Shown piece after piece: positions 43,915 to 54,008 of a stretch of 64,000 nt of DNA (positions within the stretch are counted from its first letter, which is position 1; the number at the start of each line of letters is the position of its first letter). Both the position numbers and the translations under genes were made by a program. A model generated the notes under the pieces. It was not told where the DNA came from. It ran no database searches and saw nothing but the letters and a program-made list of their open reading frames with translations. The DNA comes from Onthophagus taurus. Taxonomy: Eukaryota > Arthropoda > Insecta > Coleoptera > Scarabaeidae. The stretch spans positions 11,718,001 to 11,782,000 of the forward strand of contig NC_091976.1 of the NCBI RefSeq assembly GCF_036711975.1. The letters run 5' to 3'.

Positions 43915-44566
43915 AAAAAAATATCTCGCAGGTAGATCATGACTCACTTACTAGTATTAAGTTAATTGACCTCCTCCTCGAACGTATCCCCCCAAAAAAT
44001 TTGCCGATTCAAGAACCTCCTCGCATATTTTAAAGCTCCGTATACCTTTACACAATAAATTTTAAAAAATATCCCGCAGGTAGATCATGACTCACTTATT
44101 TGTATACCTACATGTCCCAAAACCGTATACCTTTGTGTACAATAAGTTAAGAGATATATCGAAAACATTACCAGTTCATTGAGAAGCGTCGAAGGATAAA
44201 CATAGTAATTGTTTTCATCTAGGTAAACAGGTTACATATAAAGATAAATTTTTAATAACATAACCTAAATAAAGATACATTTTTAATAAAGATAAATTTT
44301 TAATAAAGATAAATTTTTAATAAAGATAAATTTTTAATAAAGATAAATTTTTAATAATTTCGTCAAAATAACATGACCTTCTCAAGTTAATTGACCTCCT
44401 CCTCTCTTCATCGAATCTCCTCCGACCCTCAAAAGAATCGCCGATTCAAGAACCTCCTCTCCTCATCGAACCTCCTCTGACCCCCAAAAAATTTGCCGAT
44501 TCAAGAACCTCCTCCTAGAACGCAGGTTCGAGGAGGAGGTTCTTGAATCGGCGAATCTATACTACT
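43915..44566 (-). repeat. Right terminal inverted repeat, element 1
   Basis: Inverted counterpart of 24775-25352. It holds the longer form of the end: terminal palindrome, then a 55-bp segment (CAAAAAATTTG... type) and another GGAGGTTCTTGAATCGGC copy, then the AT-rich minisatellite (44239-44358, five tandem copies plus one) and two CTCGCAGG/CCCGCAGG-TAGATCATGACTCA blocks. Between 43738 and 43914 only the polymerase promoter is seen. Confidence 0.9.
44495..44552. repeat. Terminal palindrome, 'flop' form when read from the right end (element 1)
   Basis: Perfect 22-bp arms (44495-44516 and 44531-44552) surround the centre AGAACGCAGGTTCG (44517-44530) on this strand. Read inward from the right terminus the centre is CGAACCTGCGTTCT, the reverse complement of the form at the left terminus. 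The arms end 14 bp from the element end. Confidence 0.95.
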
Positions 44567-44572
44567 AGCATG
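44567..44572. repeat. Right target-site duplication of Polinton element 1
   Basis: AGCATG, the same as 24769-24774, after which the satellite continues in phase (GTTCAGAACGG). Confidence 0.93.
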
Positions 44573-46808
44573 GTTCAGAACGGCGTATAACGTCATAAAA
44601 TCACGTTTTGGGCACATTTTGTTTTTTATCTCCAACATGCTCCAATGTGATATTTGGCATCTGAATATCACAAATATGGTGGATAGAATTACCGGAACCA
44701 AAAGTGATAGAAAGTTCAAACATGGCTCAGAACGGCGTATAACGTCATAATATCACGTTTTGGGCACATTTTGTTTTTTATCTCCAACATGCTCCAATAC
44801 GACATATGGCCCCTGAATATCACAAATATGGTCAACAGAATTACCGGAACAAAAAGTGATGGAAAGTTCAAACATATCTCAGAACGGCGTATAACGTCAT
44901 AATATCACGTTTTGGGCACATTCTGTTTTTTATCTCCAACATGCTGCAATGTGACATTTGGCGCCTGAATATCACAAATATGGTGGATAGAATTACCGGA
45001 ACCAAAAGTGATAGAAAGTTCAAACATGGCTCAGAACGGCGTATAACGTCATAATATCACGTTTTGGGCGCATTTTGTTTTTTATCTCCAACATGCTCCA
45101 ATGTGACATTTGGCGCCTGAATATCACAAATATGGTGGATAGAATTACCGGAACCAAAAGTGATAGAAAGTTCAAACATGGCTCAGAACGGCGTATAACG
45201 TCATAATATCACGTTTTGGGCACATTTTGTTTTTTATCTCCAACATGCTCCAATGTGACATTTGGCGCCTGAATATCACAAATATGGTGGATAGAATTAC
45301 CGGAACCAAAAGTGATAGAAAATTCAAACATGGCTCAGAACGGCGTAGAACGTCATAATATCACGTTTTGGGCACATTTTGTTTTTTATCTCCAACATGC
45401 TCCAATGTGATATTTGGCATCTGAATATCACATATATGGTCGACAGAATTACCGGAACCAAAAGTGATAGAAAGTTCAAACATGGCTCAGAACGGCGTAT
45501 AACGTCATAATATCACGTTTTGGGCACATTTTGTTTTTTATCTCCAACATGCTCCAATACGACATATGGCCCCTGAATATCACAAATATGGTCAACAGAA
45601 TTACCGGAACAAAAAGTGATGGAAAGTTCAAACATGTCTCAGAACGGCGTATAACGTCATAATATCACGTTTTGGGCACATTCTGTTTTTTATCTCCAAC
45701 ATGCTGCAATGTGACATTTGGCGCCTGAATATCACAAATATGGTGGATAGAATTACCGGAACCAAAAGTGATAGAAAGTTCAAACATGGCTCAGAACGGC
45801 GTATAACGTCATAATATCACGTTTTGGGCGCATTTTGTTTTTTATCTCCAACATGCTCCAATCTGACATTTGGCGCCTGAATATCACAAATATGGTGGAT
45901 AGAATTACCGGAACCAAAAGTGATAGAAAGTTCAAACATGGCTCAGAACGGCGTATAACGTCATAATATCACGTTTTGGGCACATTTTGTTTTTTATCTC
46001 CAACATGCTCCAATGTGACATTTGGCGCCTGAATATCACAAATATGGTGGATAGAATTACCGGAACCAAAAGTGATAGAAAATTCAAACATGGCTCAGAA
46101 CGGCGTAGAACGTCATAATATCACGTTTTGGGCACATTTTGTTTTTTATCTCCAACATGCTCCAATGTGATATTTGGCATCTGAATATCACATATATGGT
46201 CGACAGAATTACCGGAACCAAAAGTGATAGAAAGTTCAAACATGGCTCAGAACGGCGTATAACGTCATAATATCACGTTTTGGGCACATTTTGTTTTTTA
46301 TCTCCAACATGCTCCAACATGTCATTTGGCGCCTGAATATCACAAATATGCTCAACAGAATTATCGGAACCAAAAGTGATAGAAAGTTCAAACATGGCTC
46401 AGAACGGCGTATAACGTCATAAAATCACGTTTTGGGCACATTTTGTTTTTTATCTCCAACATGCTCCAATGTGATATTTGGCATCTGAATATCACATATA
46501 TGGTCGACAGAATTACCGGAACCAAAAGTGATAGAAAGTTCAAACATGGCTCAGAACGGCGTATAACGTCATAATATCACGTTTTGGGCACATTTTGTTT
46601 TTTATCTCCAACATGCTCCAACATGTCATTTGGCGCCTGAATATCACAAATATGGTCAACAGAATTACCGGAACCAAAAGTGATAGAAAGTTCAAACATG
46701 GCTCAGAACGGCGTATAACGTCATAATATCACGTTTTGGTCACATTTTGTTTTTTGTCTCCAACATGCTCCAATGTGACATTTGGCGCCTGAATATCACA
46801 AATATGGT
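44567..46808. repeat. 152-bp satellite array between the two Polintons
   Basis: About 14.7 monomers of the same satellite. It contains the 760-bp five-monomer block twice (TACGACATATGG-type monomers near 44797 and 45557), in the same order as at 14.5-16.0 kb, 20.1-20.9 kb and 22.4-23.9 kb. It is the continuation of the left array, split by element 1. No genes. Confidence 0.97.
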
Positions 46809-47390
46809 AGTAGTATAGATTCGCCGATTCAAGAACCTCCTCCTCGAACCTGCGTTCTAGGAGGAGGTTCTTGAATCGGCAAATTTTTTGGGGGTCAGAG
46901 GAGGTTCGATGAGGAGAGGAGGTTCTTGAATCGGCGATTCTTTTGAGGGTCGGAGGAGATTCGATGAAGAGAGGAGGAGGTCAATTAACTTGAGAAGGTC
47001 ATGTTATTTTGACGAAATTATTAAAAATTTATCTTTATTTAGGTTATGTTATTAAAAATTTATCTTTATATGTAACCTGTTTACCTAGATGAAAACAATT
47101 ACTATGTTTATCCTTCGACGCTTCTCAATGAACTGTTAATGTTTTCGATATATCTCTTAATTTATTATTATACGCAAAGGTATACGGTTTTGAGATATGT
47201 AGGTATACAAATAAGTGAGTCATAACTTACCTGCGAGATATTTTTTATTTTATTATGTAAAGGTGTACGGGTATTTAAGAATATGCGAGGAGGTTCTTGA
47301 ATCGGCAAATTTTTTGGGAGGACAGGTTTGAGGAGGAGGTTAACTAACTTGTTAGTAGATGAGTCATGATCCACCTGCGAGATATTTTTT
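46809..47390 (+). repeat. Left terminal inverted repeat, element 2
   Basis: Matches the element 1 TIRs. It carries the long terminal form, with the 55-bp segment at 46881-46935 as in the right TIR of element 1, but a minisatellite reduced to one copy plus the separate copy (near 47018 and 47050). No credible gene. Confidence 0.9.
46823..46880. repeat. Terminal palindrome, 'flop' form (element 2 left)
   Basis: 22-bp arms (46823-46844, 46859-46880) surround CGAACCTGCGTTCT (46845-46858), the exact reverse complement of the centre in the left end of element 1. Confidence 0.95.
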
Positions 47391-47525
47391 AAGAGCTTCT
47401 TAATAAATTTGTCATGCGTTTTGTCTGACGTCTCACGATATAATAACGTGTTAGAACATGTATAATAGATATATTCGGTAATGATGTGAAATATTACTCC
47501 CCCCACCAGCAACCTTATGTATTGC

Positions 47526-47533
47526 TATAAATA
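47526..47533 (+). promoter_or_regulatory. TATA box of the left-end gene unit, element 2
   Basis: TATAAATA as in element 1. It lies upstream of the predicted 65-nt leader intron (47662-47726). Confidence 0.6.
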
Positions 47534-47660
47534 CAAACGTTGGTCGAAGTTGTATCGCAGAGTGTTGTGCTTCAGAGTAAGGTTTTTGTGTATTTAGTAC
47601 ATATTAAAAATATCGTGTAGATTTTTGGTGCATTTAGTACAGAGGATTTTTAACGTAACG

Positions 47661-48611
47661 AGTAAGTAATTCAAATGTAATACAAGTAGATAATGTACTA
47701 ATGTAAACAATAATATTGATGTTTAGTGGCAACCAGACCGAACCCCAAATGTCCAACTAAGAGAGCTGCTGTAAATTCATTTGAAAAGGGTGAAAATAAA
47801 AAACCTGCCCGAAACATCAAAATGGAGGGTAATTGTAATGAGACAACTGCAACAAATGTGTCGCTAGGAAGTGATAATCAAAGAAAAAAGGATGTGGTAT
47901 TCGATGGAATTAATTTGTTGGCTTCCGACTTAGCGGAGTACGTATTTCCTAGCAATCAACAACATTATGTAGAAAATTGTGGAAAGTAACGTAGTATTAA
48001 ATGAAGCAGTGAAAAATAATCTCCAAAAAGGTAATCAAGCGCCATTATTCTCCGAGAGTACATATTATTTAAATAAAAGTCGAACGAAATGGATATCGGT
48101 TGGCATGTCTGCCAATCTACATTTTGATCCGGTTATAAGATTAATGGGAAAAGGACAATGCATAACTTTTACCGAAGACGAATGGAAAAATGTGATTAAT
48201 AGCAAACAATTGATTATGAATAGTTTTGTTGGTGATTTATCGACACCACCACATTTCGTTGTAAGCGGCGTGACCTGCAGCAGCCAATGGATAGAAAATG
48301 TACGAAAAGTGTTGAAAATGGAAAGGGGGTCAGAAATATTTTACCTGGCTTACGACTCGTTACACGAATTGTGGAAACTTAGCGATTTAGTTTCGAATAG
48401 GGTAGAAGTATTAAAGTGTATGGAATATAAAAATTATTACGATAGCGTGATCGATGTGGTATCAACAATGCAAGGTGATATAAAATCGAATATATTGGTT
48501 GCTTCAAACGGTGCACCAAGTGAACATTTGTGCGTAACTAAAGAACTGGTCGTATACGGTAAGGATAAGATATTACTGGATTTAGATTTGCACGCATTAA
48601 TGAAGATGTGA
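47661..48611 (+). pseudogene. Protein A gene, broken by a 14-bp deletion
   Basis: Predicted spliced start (A at 47661, TG at 47727-47728), then an open frame to a stop at 47987-47989. The stop arises because 14 bp present in element 1 (within 25950-25965) are missing. The two sides of the lost piece share AAG, which fits slippage. The remaining 3' part is open in another frame to 48611. Upstream of the lesion the frame is uninterrupted and longer at the N terminus than the element 1 form. I do not recognise the family. Confidence 0.75.
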
Positions 48612-48621
48612 AGTGAATAAA

Positions 48622-48846
48622 ATGGAAAAAAAAGTGACGTTTTGCGAATCGAAAAATAGAGTGTACCGAATGCACACTTGGACGTTTGCTTACAGACAAT
48701 CAAGGATAAGTGACTGGGAAGAAAAGATGTTGGACGGAATTAGATTTAAGACTAGGATAAGAAACGTAAATAAGTTATTAGAAAAATATTTAGATGTAGA
48801 TTATAGATTAAATATATATCAAGAACGTTTTAGCATTGTAGAGTAA
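48622..48846 (+). CDS. Unknown small protein B (74 aa), element 2 copy
   Basis: Same protein as 26599-26823, with only a silent change seen near its end (AACATATATC versus AATATATATC). The first ATG lies 10 nt after the stop of gene A. Confidence 0.55.
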   Translation: MEKKVTFCESKNRVYRMHTWTFAYRQSRISDWEEKMLDGIRFKTRIRNVNKLLEKYLDVDYRLNIYQERFSIVE

Positions 48847-49067
48847 TCGAAATGTTTTTAACTGAGTAACAATTAATTTTTAGGATATTAGTAGATTTAA
48901 GTGTAGCTGAATAATAATAATAATAATATTAATAGATTTAAGTATAAATTAAGAGCAAAACTGTTTTTGTAAAATATTTAAAAGGAATAAAAGCTTAAAG
49001 CACAACAGCAGAGCTTCATTTCTAGTTTTTAACTGTGAAGAAAAGGAAGAAGGAGTGAAATTATAAA

Positions 49068-49983
49068 ATGAATTTGTTAGAACCTAATCGTAACAGTTAT
49101 CGTTTGACAGGCAAACGAATTGGTCGAGGATTTTTTAACAAGTTGATAGATAAACTTCCGATAGAACTTCATTTGCCAGGATATAATTTTTGTGGACCGG
49201 GTACCAAGTTGGAAAAGAGATTATCGAGAGGAGATCGAGGCGTGAATCCATTAGACGAAGCGTGTAAGAAACACGATATAGCATATACGGTCAGTTCAAA
49301 TTTAAAATTTAGACACGACGCAGACAGAGCATTATATAAAGCAGCGAAAGAACGAATACGAAATAAAGAGTCTACTCTTGGAGAAAAAGTGGCATCGTTC
49401 GCAGTTGCCGCCTTAATGAAAGCAAAAGTAGCGGTCGGTATGGGCGTAGGTAGAAAAAGAAATCGTACGGGTCGACGACCTTTAAAAAAAGTCCGAACGC
49501 GTGTAAAGCGTGGTGGAGCTATATCTTTTGTAGATGCACTTCGATTCGCTCGCAACGCAATATCGAGATCAGGTGCTAAGAATTTGTTGACAAACGTTAA
49601 AGCGGCGTACGGAGCTTTGAAAAAGATAAGAAAAAGAATTTCCGAACCTAGAGGTCGAGTTATTCGAATTCCGAAAACGGGAGGATTTACCTTTAATTCC
49701 CCTGTTCGCAGCTTTAGGTGCCCTAGGTAGTATCGGCGGTGGTGCTGCCGCTATTGCAAGAACTATAAACAACGCGAAAACAGCTAAAGAGCAATTAGAT
49801 GAAGAACGAAGACATAACAAGGCTATGGAAGCAAAGGCCGTAGGTAGCGGATTTTATATAAAACCATATAAGAAAGGTTGCGGTTTGTTTATTGAAGGAA
49901 AGGGGAATAATGTTGGCGGCACAGGTTACTTCAATAAACCCTATAAGAAAGGTTGCGGTATAACCACTAGTTCAAAAAACTAG
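49068..49983 (+). pseudogene. PLA2-domain virion protein gene, frameshifted
   Basis: Identical layout to 27046-27963, including the PLA2 His-Asp site. A run of three T (49686-49688) replaces five T in element 1, so the frame ends at 49728-49730 after 220 codons. This truncation keeps PLA2 and the basic region but loses the hydrophobic segment and both KPYKKGCG copies. The rest stays open in another frame to the TAG at 49981-49983, and the slippery heptamer (49974-49980) is unchanged. Because the change lies in a homopolymer, an assembly error cannot be ruled out. Confidence 0.85.
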
Positions 49984-50360
49984 TTCGAATACCTCGTCGT
50001 GCGTTAACTAACGTCGAGTTGGAAAAGTTTGCGAAAGTACTAAAAATTCCACATTTTCGGGGTATATTTATGAGAGACAATCTCCCGAGTAACATTAAAA
50101 AGAAGGAAAGAGGTATTGTTAACTTGGATAACTTGAAAGGACGAGGGACTCATTGGGTCGCCTATAAGAAAGACGACAAGGACATATACTATTTCGACAG
50201 TTACGGTGATTTAAGACCGCCATTAGAAATTGAACAATATTTGCTGTCAGACGGTAGGGGTGGTCAAGTAAAGTATAATTACTGTCGATATCAAAGAGAA
50301 ATAGATCAAAATTGCGGACAGTTGTGTCTGAAGTTTCTAAGTAATAAAAGGATCTATTAG
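49980..50360 (+). CDS. PRO: Adenain-type cysteine protease, element 2 copy
   Basis: Same frame, catalytic His/Asp/Cys pattern and lack of an upstream ATG as 27960-28340, with three changed residues or fewer by eye (for example SKIKKK to SNIKKK, NKRTY to NKRIY). If it depends on frameshifting out of the PLA2 gene, the upstream lesion there would silence it in this copy even though its own frame is open. Confidence 0.78.
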   Translation, partial: LVRIPRRALTNVELEKFAKVLKIPHFRGIFMRDNLPSNIKKKERGIVNLDNLKGRGTHWVAYKKDDKDIYYFDSYGDLRPPLEIEQYLLSDGRGGQVKYNYCRYQREIDQNCGQLCLKFLSNKRIY

Positions 50361-50390
50361 AGTCTAGAGACGTTTAGACGTTCAGAAGTA

Positions 50391-51122
50391 ATGGAGAAAG
50401 AAGCAATACACACGACATATACATTTACGTTGACTGGAAAGTCATCTGAATTGACTTGTAATTTTAATCCTCCGATCTATTTGAACGAATTTGGTAGTTA
50501 CGAGTTGGCTCTTTTGAATTTCGAAACGTTTAATAGTTTAGCAAACGTTAATAAAAACAACAACGTAATCCAATACGAAGATAAGACAGGACATTTTAAA
50601 AACAATACAATAGTACCTGTTGGAACGTACGATATTGATGATATTGCCGAGTTCGTGAATGAACAGCTAGACAAAAGACACGCTAAAGGAGTCGTAATAA
50701 GGATTAAGGGGAATAATAACACACAACATTCTTTAATAAAAAGTACCCGTCGAATTAATTTTGCATGCGATAATTCTATAGGACCGTTACTTGGCTTCAA
50801 GCCTCAAATATTACCTAGAGATACGGAAGTGGAATCCGATTTCGTAGTAAACATAAATAAAACGAACGCCTTACAAATTTATTGTAATTTAGTGACGGGA
50901 TCGTATAATAACGGAGTTCCCGTGCACGTTTTATATCATTTTTTCCCAATCGTTCCGGCAGGTTTTAAAATAATCGAATCACCACAACTACCTATTTATT
51001 TACCGGTTTTAACGAACGTGATTAGTAGCTTAACAGTACGTATACTTGATCAGGACGGAAACTTGGTAGACTTCAGAGAAGAAGAAATAACAGTGAGAGT
51101 TCACCTGAGATCGATAAATTGA
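50391..51122 (+). CDS. Penton / minor capsid protein (243 aa), intact copy
   Basis: Single-jelly-roll vertex protein of Polinton-like particles. It starts MEKEAIHTTYTFTLTGKSS, 30 nt after the protease stop, and runs as beta-rich sequence with the typical YELALLNFETFNSLANV segment near residue 40. The C terminus (VRILDQDGNLVDFREEEITVR) is the part separated by piggyBac in element 1. The TTAA at codons for SSLT (51031-51034) is the unoccupied piggyBac target. The call rests on pattern and gene order. Confidence 0.85.
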   Translation: MEKEAIHTTYTFTLTGKSSELTCNFNPPIYLNEFGSYELALLNFETFNSLANVNKNNNVIQYEDKTGHFKNNTIVPVGTYDIDDIAEFVNEQLDKRHAKGVVIRIKGNNNTQHSLIKSTRRINFACDNSIGPLLGFKPQILPRDTEVESDFVVNINKTNALQIYCNLVTGSYNNGVPVHVLYHFFPIVPAGFKIIESPQLPIYLPVLTNVISSLTVRILDQDGNLVDFREEEITVRVHLRSIN

Positions 51123-51145
51123 ATTATTTAAATTTGACTAACGTT

Positions 51146-51336
51146 ATGACAGTGTTATATCAAAACAAAAGAATGCGGTGGTCAAGAAGAGACAGAGCGA
51201 GAAAATTGTTTATGCAGAAAACTATAAAGCGCGCGTCATCAGTCAACGTAGCGGCAGTAGAAGACGATCCATTCATCGATTATCACCAGTCAATCGAAGG
51301 TATTTAGTTCAGTTAGGATACGAAGTGTTAAAGTAA
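51146..51336 (+). pseudogene. Small basic protein F gene, frame altered
   Basis: The ATG at 51146 matches element 1. After ARKLF the sequence reads TTTATGCAGAAA where element 1 has TTTAATGGAGAAA. The net one-base loss moves translation into a frame ending at 51307, before the MCP start, so the TAATG overlap with MCP (51334-51338) is no longer used. The new tail is acidic (VEDDPFIDYHQ) instead of basic. Which copy is ancestral cannot be proven here. The stop-start overlap favours element 1. Confidence 0.6.
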
Positions 51337-52595
51337 TGGACATTTTAAAAGTAACGGATAAGATAAAAACAGATCACTCTATCGTAAGTTATGAATTCCA
51401 TTCGCATCAACCGTTTGGATCGACCACGTTCGATAACAATGACGAAATTAGAATTTCAATTCCGGAAATAGATAATTATACTTTACCGAGCGAGAGTTAT
51501 CTATACGTCGAGGGTAGCGTTCGTAAGTTAGCCGCGGACGGAAGTATAACAAAAGATGCCAGCGCAACGGGGCAATTGGTTAACAATCCCGTTGCATTTA
51601 TGGTTAGCCATATTCGATATCTTATTAACGGAGTACATGTTGATGGTGTGCGGAACGTCGGTATAAGCTCATGCATGAAGGGTTATTTCTCATCTACACA
51701 GAACGAGGTGGTGAAATTAGAGAACGCCGGTTGGCACATAAAACCTTGGAAAGATGATACAGCGGGTGTTTCAAAGGCTTTAGATAAAAATGGAAATTTC
51801 GGTCTTAGCGTTCCGCTAAAAACGTTGCTAGGATTCGCAGAAGATTTCAGAAAGATCATGATGAACGTTCGACAGGAACTTGTGCTAATTCGCGGACACG
51901 ATGATACGGACGTCATCTTTCAACCAGCAGCCGCTCCGAACGACGAAAAATTGAAATTGATCATTAATAAAATTATATGGAGAGTTCCTCACGTGGCGGT
52001 AGGATTACGCGAACAGTTGGCATTAACAAAACTATCAGAAAGAAACGTAGACATTCACGTTCCTTTTCGATCGTGGGAAATACACGAGTACCCTCAATTA
52101 CCTCAAACTACGAAGCAATCTTGGTCCGTCAAAACTGCTCCACAATTGGAAACGCCTAGATTTATAATCATCGGATTTCAAACAAATCGAAAGGGTATAT
52201 TTAAAGGAAACATGGCATTATTTGATAATATAAACTTAACGAACGTAACGGTTTTCTTGAATGGAGAACGTTTTCCGTACGATAATTTGAATATGGATTT
52301 TGATAACAATCACTATGCGATTTTGTATGATATGTATTCAAGATTTCAGCAAGCATACTACTATCAAGAAAGCGAACCTTTGTTTTCACCGGAAGAATTT
52401 AAAACTTACGCGCCGTTAATTGGAATCGATTGCACGTATCAACAGGAAGCAATACATAAAAGCGGAGTAGAAATAAAAATCGAGTATTCAACGAAAAATC
52501 CAATTCCGGAAGGTACGACAGCTTACGCATTAATTCTGCATGACAGAGCATTTGTGTATTCGCCTCTTACGAAAATGGTTAAGCAATTAATATAG
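51336..52595 (+). CDS. MCP: Double-jelly-roll major capsid protein (419 aa), element 2 copy
   Basis: Same length and start as the element 1 copy (31582-32841), with scattered substitutions (for example MVSHIRYLING for MFSDIRYLING, LKTLLG for LKSLLG). It is fully open. Confidence 0.85.
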   Translation: MDILKVTDKIKTDHSIVSYEFHSHQPFGSTTFDNNDEIRISIPEIDNYTLPSESYLYVEGSVRKLAADGSITKDASATGQLVNNPVAFMVSHIRYLINGVHVDGVRNVGISSCMKGYFSSTQNEVVKLENAGWHIKPWKDDTAGVSKALDKNGNFGLSVPLKTLLGFAEDFRKIMMNVRQELVLIRGHDDTDVIFQPAAAPNDEKLKLIINKIIWRVPHVAVGLREQLALTKLSERNVDIHVPFRSWEIHEYPQLPQTTKQSWSVKTAPQLETPRFIIIGFQTNRKGIFKGNMALFDNINLTNVTVFLNGERFPYDNLNMDFDNNHYAILYDMYSRFQQAYYYQESEPLFSPEEFKTYAPLIGIDCTYQQEAIHKSGVEIKIEYSTKNPIPEGTTAYALILHDRAFVYSPLTKMVKQLI

Positions 52596-52668
52596 TGGTA
52601 CTGTTGAAGCAACGTCATTTAGTGTATCTCTAAACATCGAAGGAAACGTTTGCATATAGTGGTATATT

Positions 52669-53148
52669 ATGGATATTATGGTTTTTCAAAGGGATTTTAT
52701 TATTTTGGACATTCAAGGTTTCACGATAAACGATGAAGAATTTATCCCAAAGGAACTGGCTTCTTACGACAGTAATCATTGTATAAGTCATTACGTGTTT
52801 CAACCTAGTCGAAGCTTTTCTTCACTATCTACTAAATTTCGCAATACGGCGAATTGGTTAATGAGTCATCATCATTGTATTGATTGGAACGACGGGTTTG
52901 TTCCTGCGTCTCGTTTCGATGAGATCGTTTATTATTTGTGTCGTTCGACAAAAGTAGCGTACGTAAATTGACGTGAGAAAGCTACATTTTTAAGAAGAAT
53001 TTTAACAATACCGGTAAAAGAATTGCCGGAAAATGAATGCAAATTGGAGGTTGGTGCGCCGATGTGTCCCTATCATAAAAAGAGACCAAGTATGTGCTCC
53101 TTATCGAATGTTTTTTATTTATTTTCATACGTATTCAGACATCTATAA
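52669..53148 (+). pseudogene. Gene H with a nonsense change
   Basis: Matches 32915-33394 until GTAAATTGA, where element 1 has GTAAAAGGA. TGA at 52969-52971 ends the product after 100 residues, losing the VKGREK segment and the Cys/His tail. The remaining sequence stays in frame with element 1 to 53148. Confidence 0.75.
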
Positions 53149-53204
53149 CTATATGTAAACGAATTGAGAAAGGCAGACGGGTAGTAGCGGTAGAGCAGTT
53201 CAAG

Positions 53205-53537
53205 ATGGAACGTCTTTGGCGGTTAGTTACCAGATTGGGACTTTCAACTTTTATAATTAATAAAGTGTGGGATATTATGGAAAGATACGAATCTGATTTA
53301 TCTTTTGCGAATATTAAAAACTACGAATTATGTTATTTACCAATCGATTATTATATCAATAAAGTAAAGCCATTAGATTTGGCGGCGGTTTGGTTTAAAT
53401 TACCGTTGAAGTATAGAAACGATGAGCGATTACAAAGCAAACTGCCCTGTTTTGAACATTATAATTTACCTCATTGGGAAACGCATATTGATGGTATTCC
53501 ATCGGAAAGAAAGGATTGTTCTTTATGTAAGGTTTAG
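53205..53537 (+). CDS. Unknown protein I (110 aa), element 2 copy
   Basis: As 33451-33783, with a changed C-terminal region (DGIPSERKDCSLCKV). It stays open although H is broken, which mildly supports an independent gene. Followed by the poly(A) signal at 53577. Confidence 0.5.
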   Translation: MERLWRLVTRLGLSTFIINKVWDIMERYESDLSFANIKNYELCYLPIDYYINKVKPLDLAAVWFKLPLKYRNDERLQSKLPCFEHYNLPHWETHIDGIPSERKDCSLCKV

Positions 53538-53576
53538 TATATAAACATTGTCAGTTATAGATTCTAAATGAATAAT

Positions 53577-53582
53577 AATAAA
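53577..53582 (+). terminator. Poly(A) signal after the virion unit, element 2
   Basis: AATAAA followed by GT-rich DNA, as at 33826. The purine tract and C-rich promoter region follow at about 53710-54000. Confidence 0.6.
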
Positions 53583-54008
53583 AGGTTGTAAAAAGTGTAA
53601 AAAGTTGTTTTAATTTAAAAGAAAAAATAGTTAATCTAAATGAATACATGGTATGTATACATTGGGTTGGGTTGGTATGACTTGGGTTGTACATTGAAAA
53701 AGTATTAAATTGGAAGAAAAAAGGAAGAAAGAAAGGGGAAAAAAGGAAGAAAAAAAAAAAAAGAAAAAAGAAAAGGGAAAAGGATTGTTTATTGAAGCTC
53801 CTCCTATGCTCCTCCCATGCTCCTCCTCAGGCTCCTCCCAAAGTGGAGATGGAAGAGTGGGGATGGGAGTGGGGGAAATCTAAAATTCCCCCCCCCCCAG
53901 TTGCCAGGAAAGTTGAGCCAGAAAAAAAGTACCCCCACTCTAACTCCGCCCATTCCCCACTCCTCCCCCTTGTCACGCCCCACCCCACGCCCCCCTTCAT
54001 TACTCTAC

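Larger units (their letters stand above)
24775..44566 (+). mobile_element. Polinton/Maverick (adintovirus-like) element 1, complete, carrying a piggyBac insertion
   Basis: Full-length 19,792-bp element (about 17.5 kb without the nested piggyBac). It begins AGTAGTATAG and ends CTATACTACT, with long TIRs and a 6-bp target duplication. It encodes the Polinton hallmark set: protein-primed PolB, retroviral-type integrase, packaging ATPase, adenain-type protease, major capsid protein and penton. A parvovirus-like PLA2 virion protein is added, a combination reported in adintoviruses. Virion genes lie rightward from the left end. The polymerase gene lies leftward from the right end and converges on the integrase near 39830-39930. 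Apart from penton, which is split by piggyBac, every recognised gene is open from an ATG or, for the protease, by a proposed frameshift. Confidence 0.95.
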
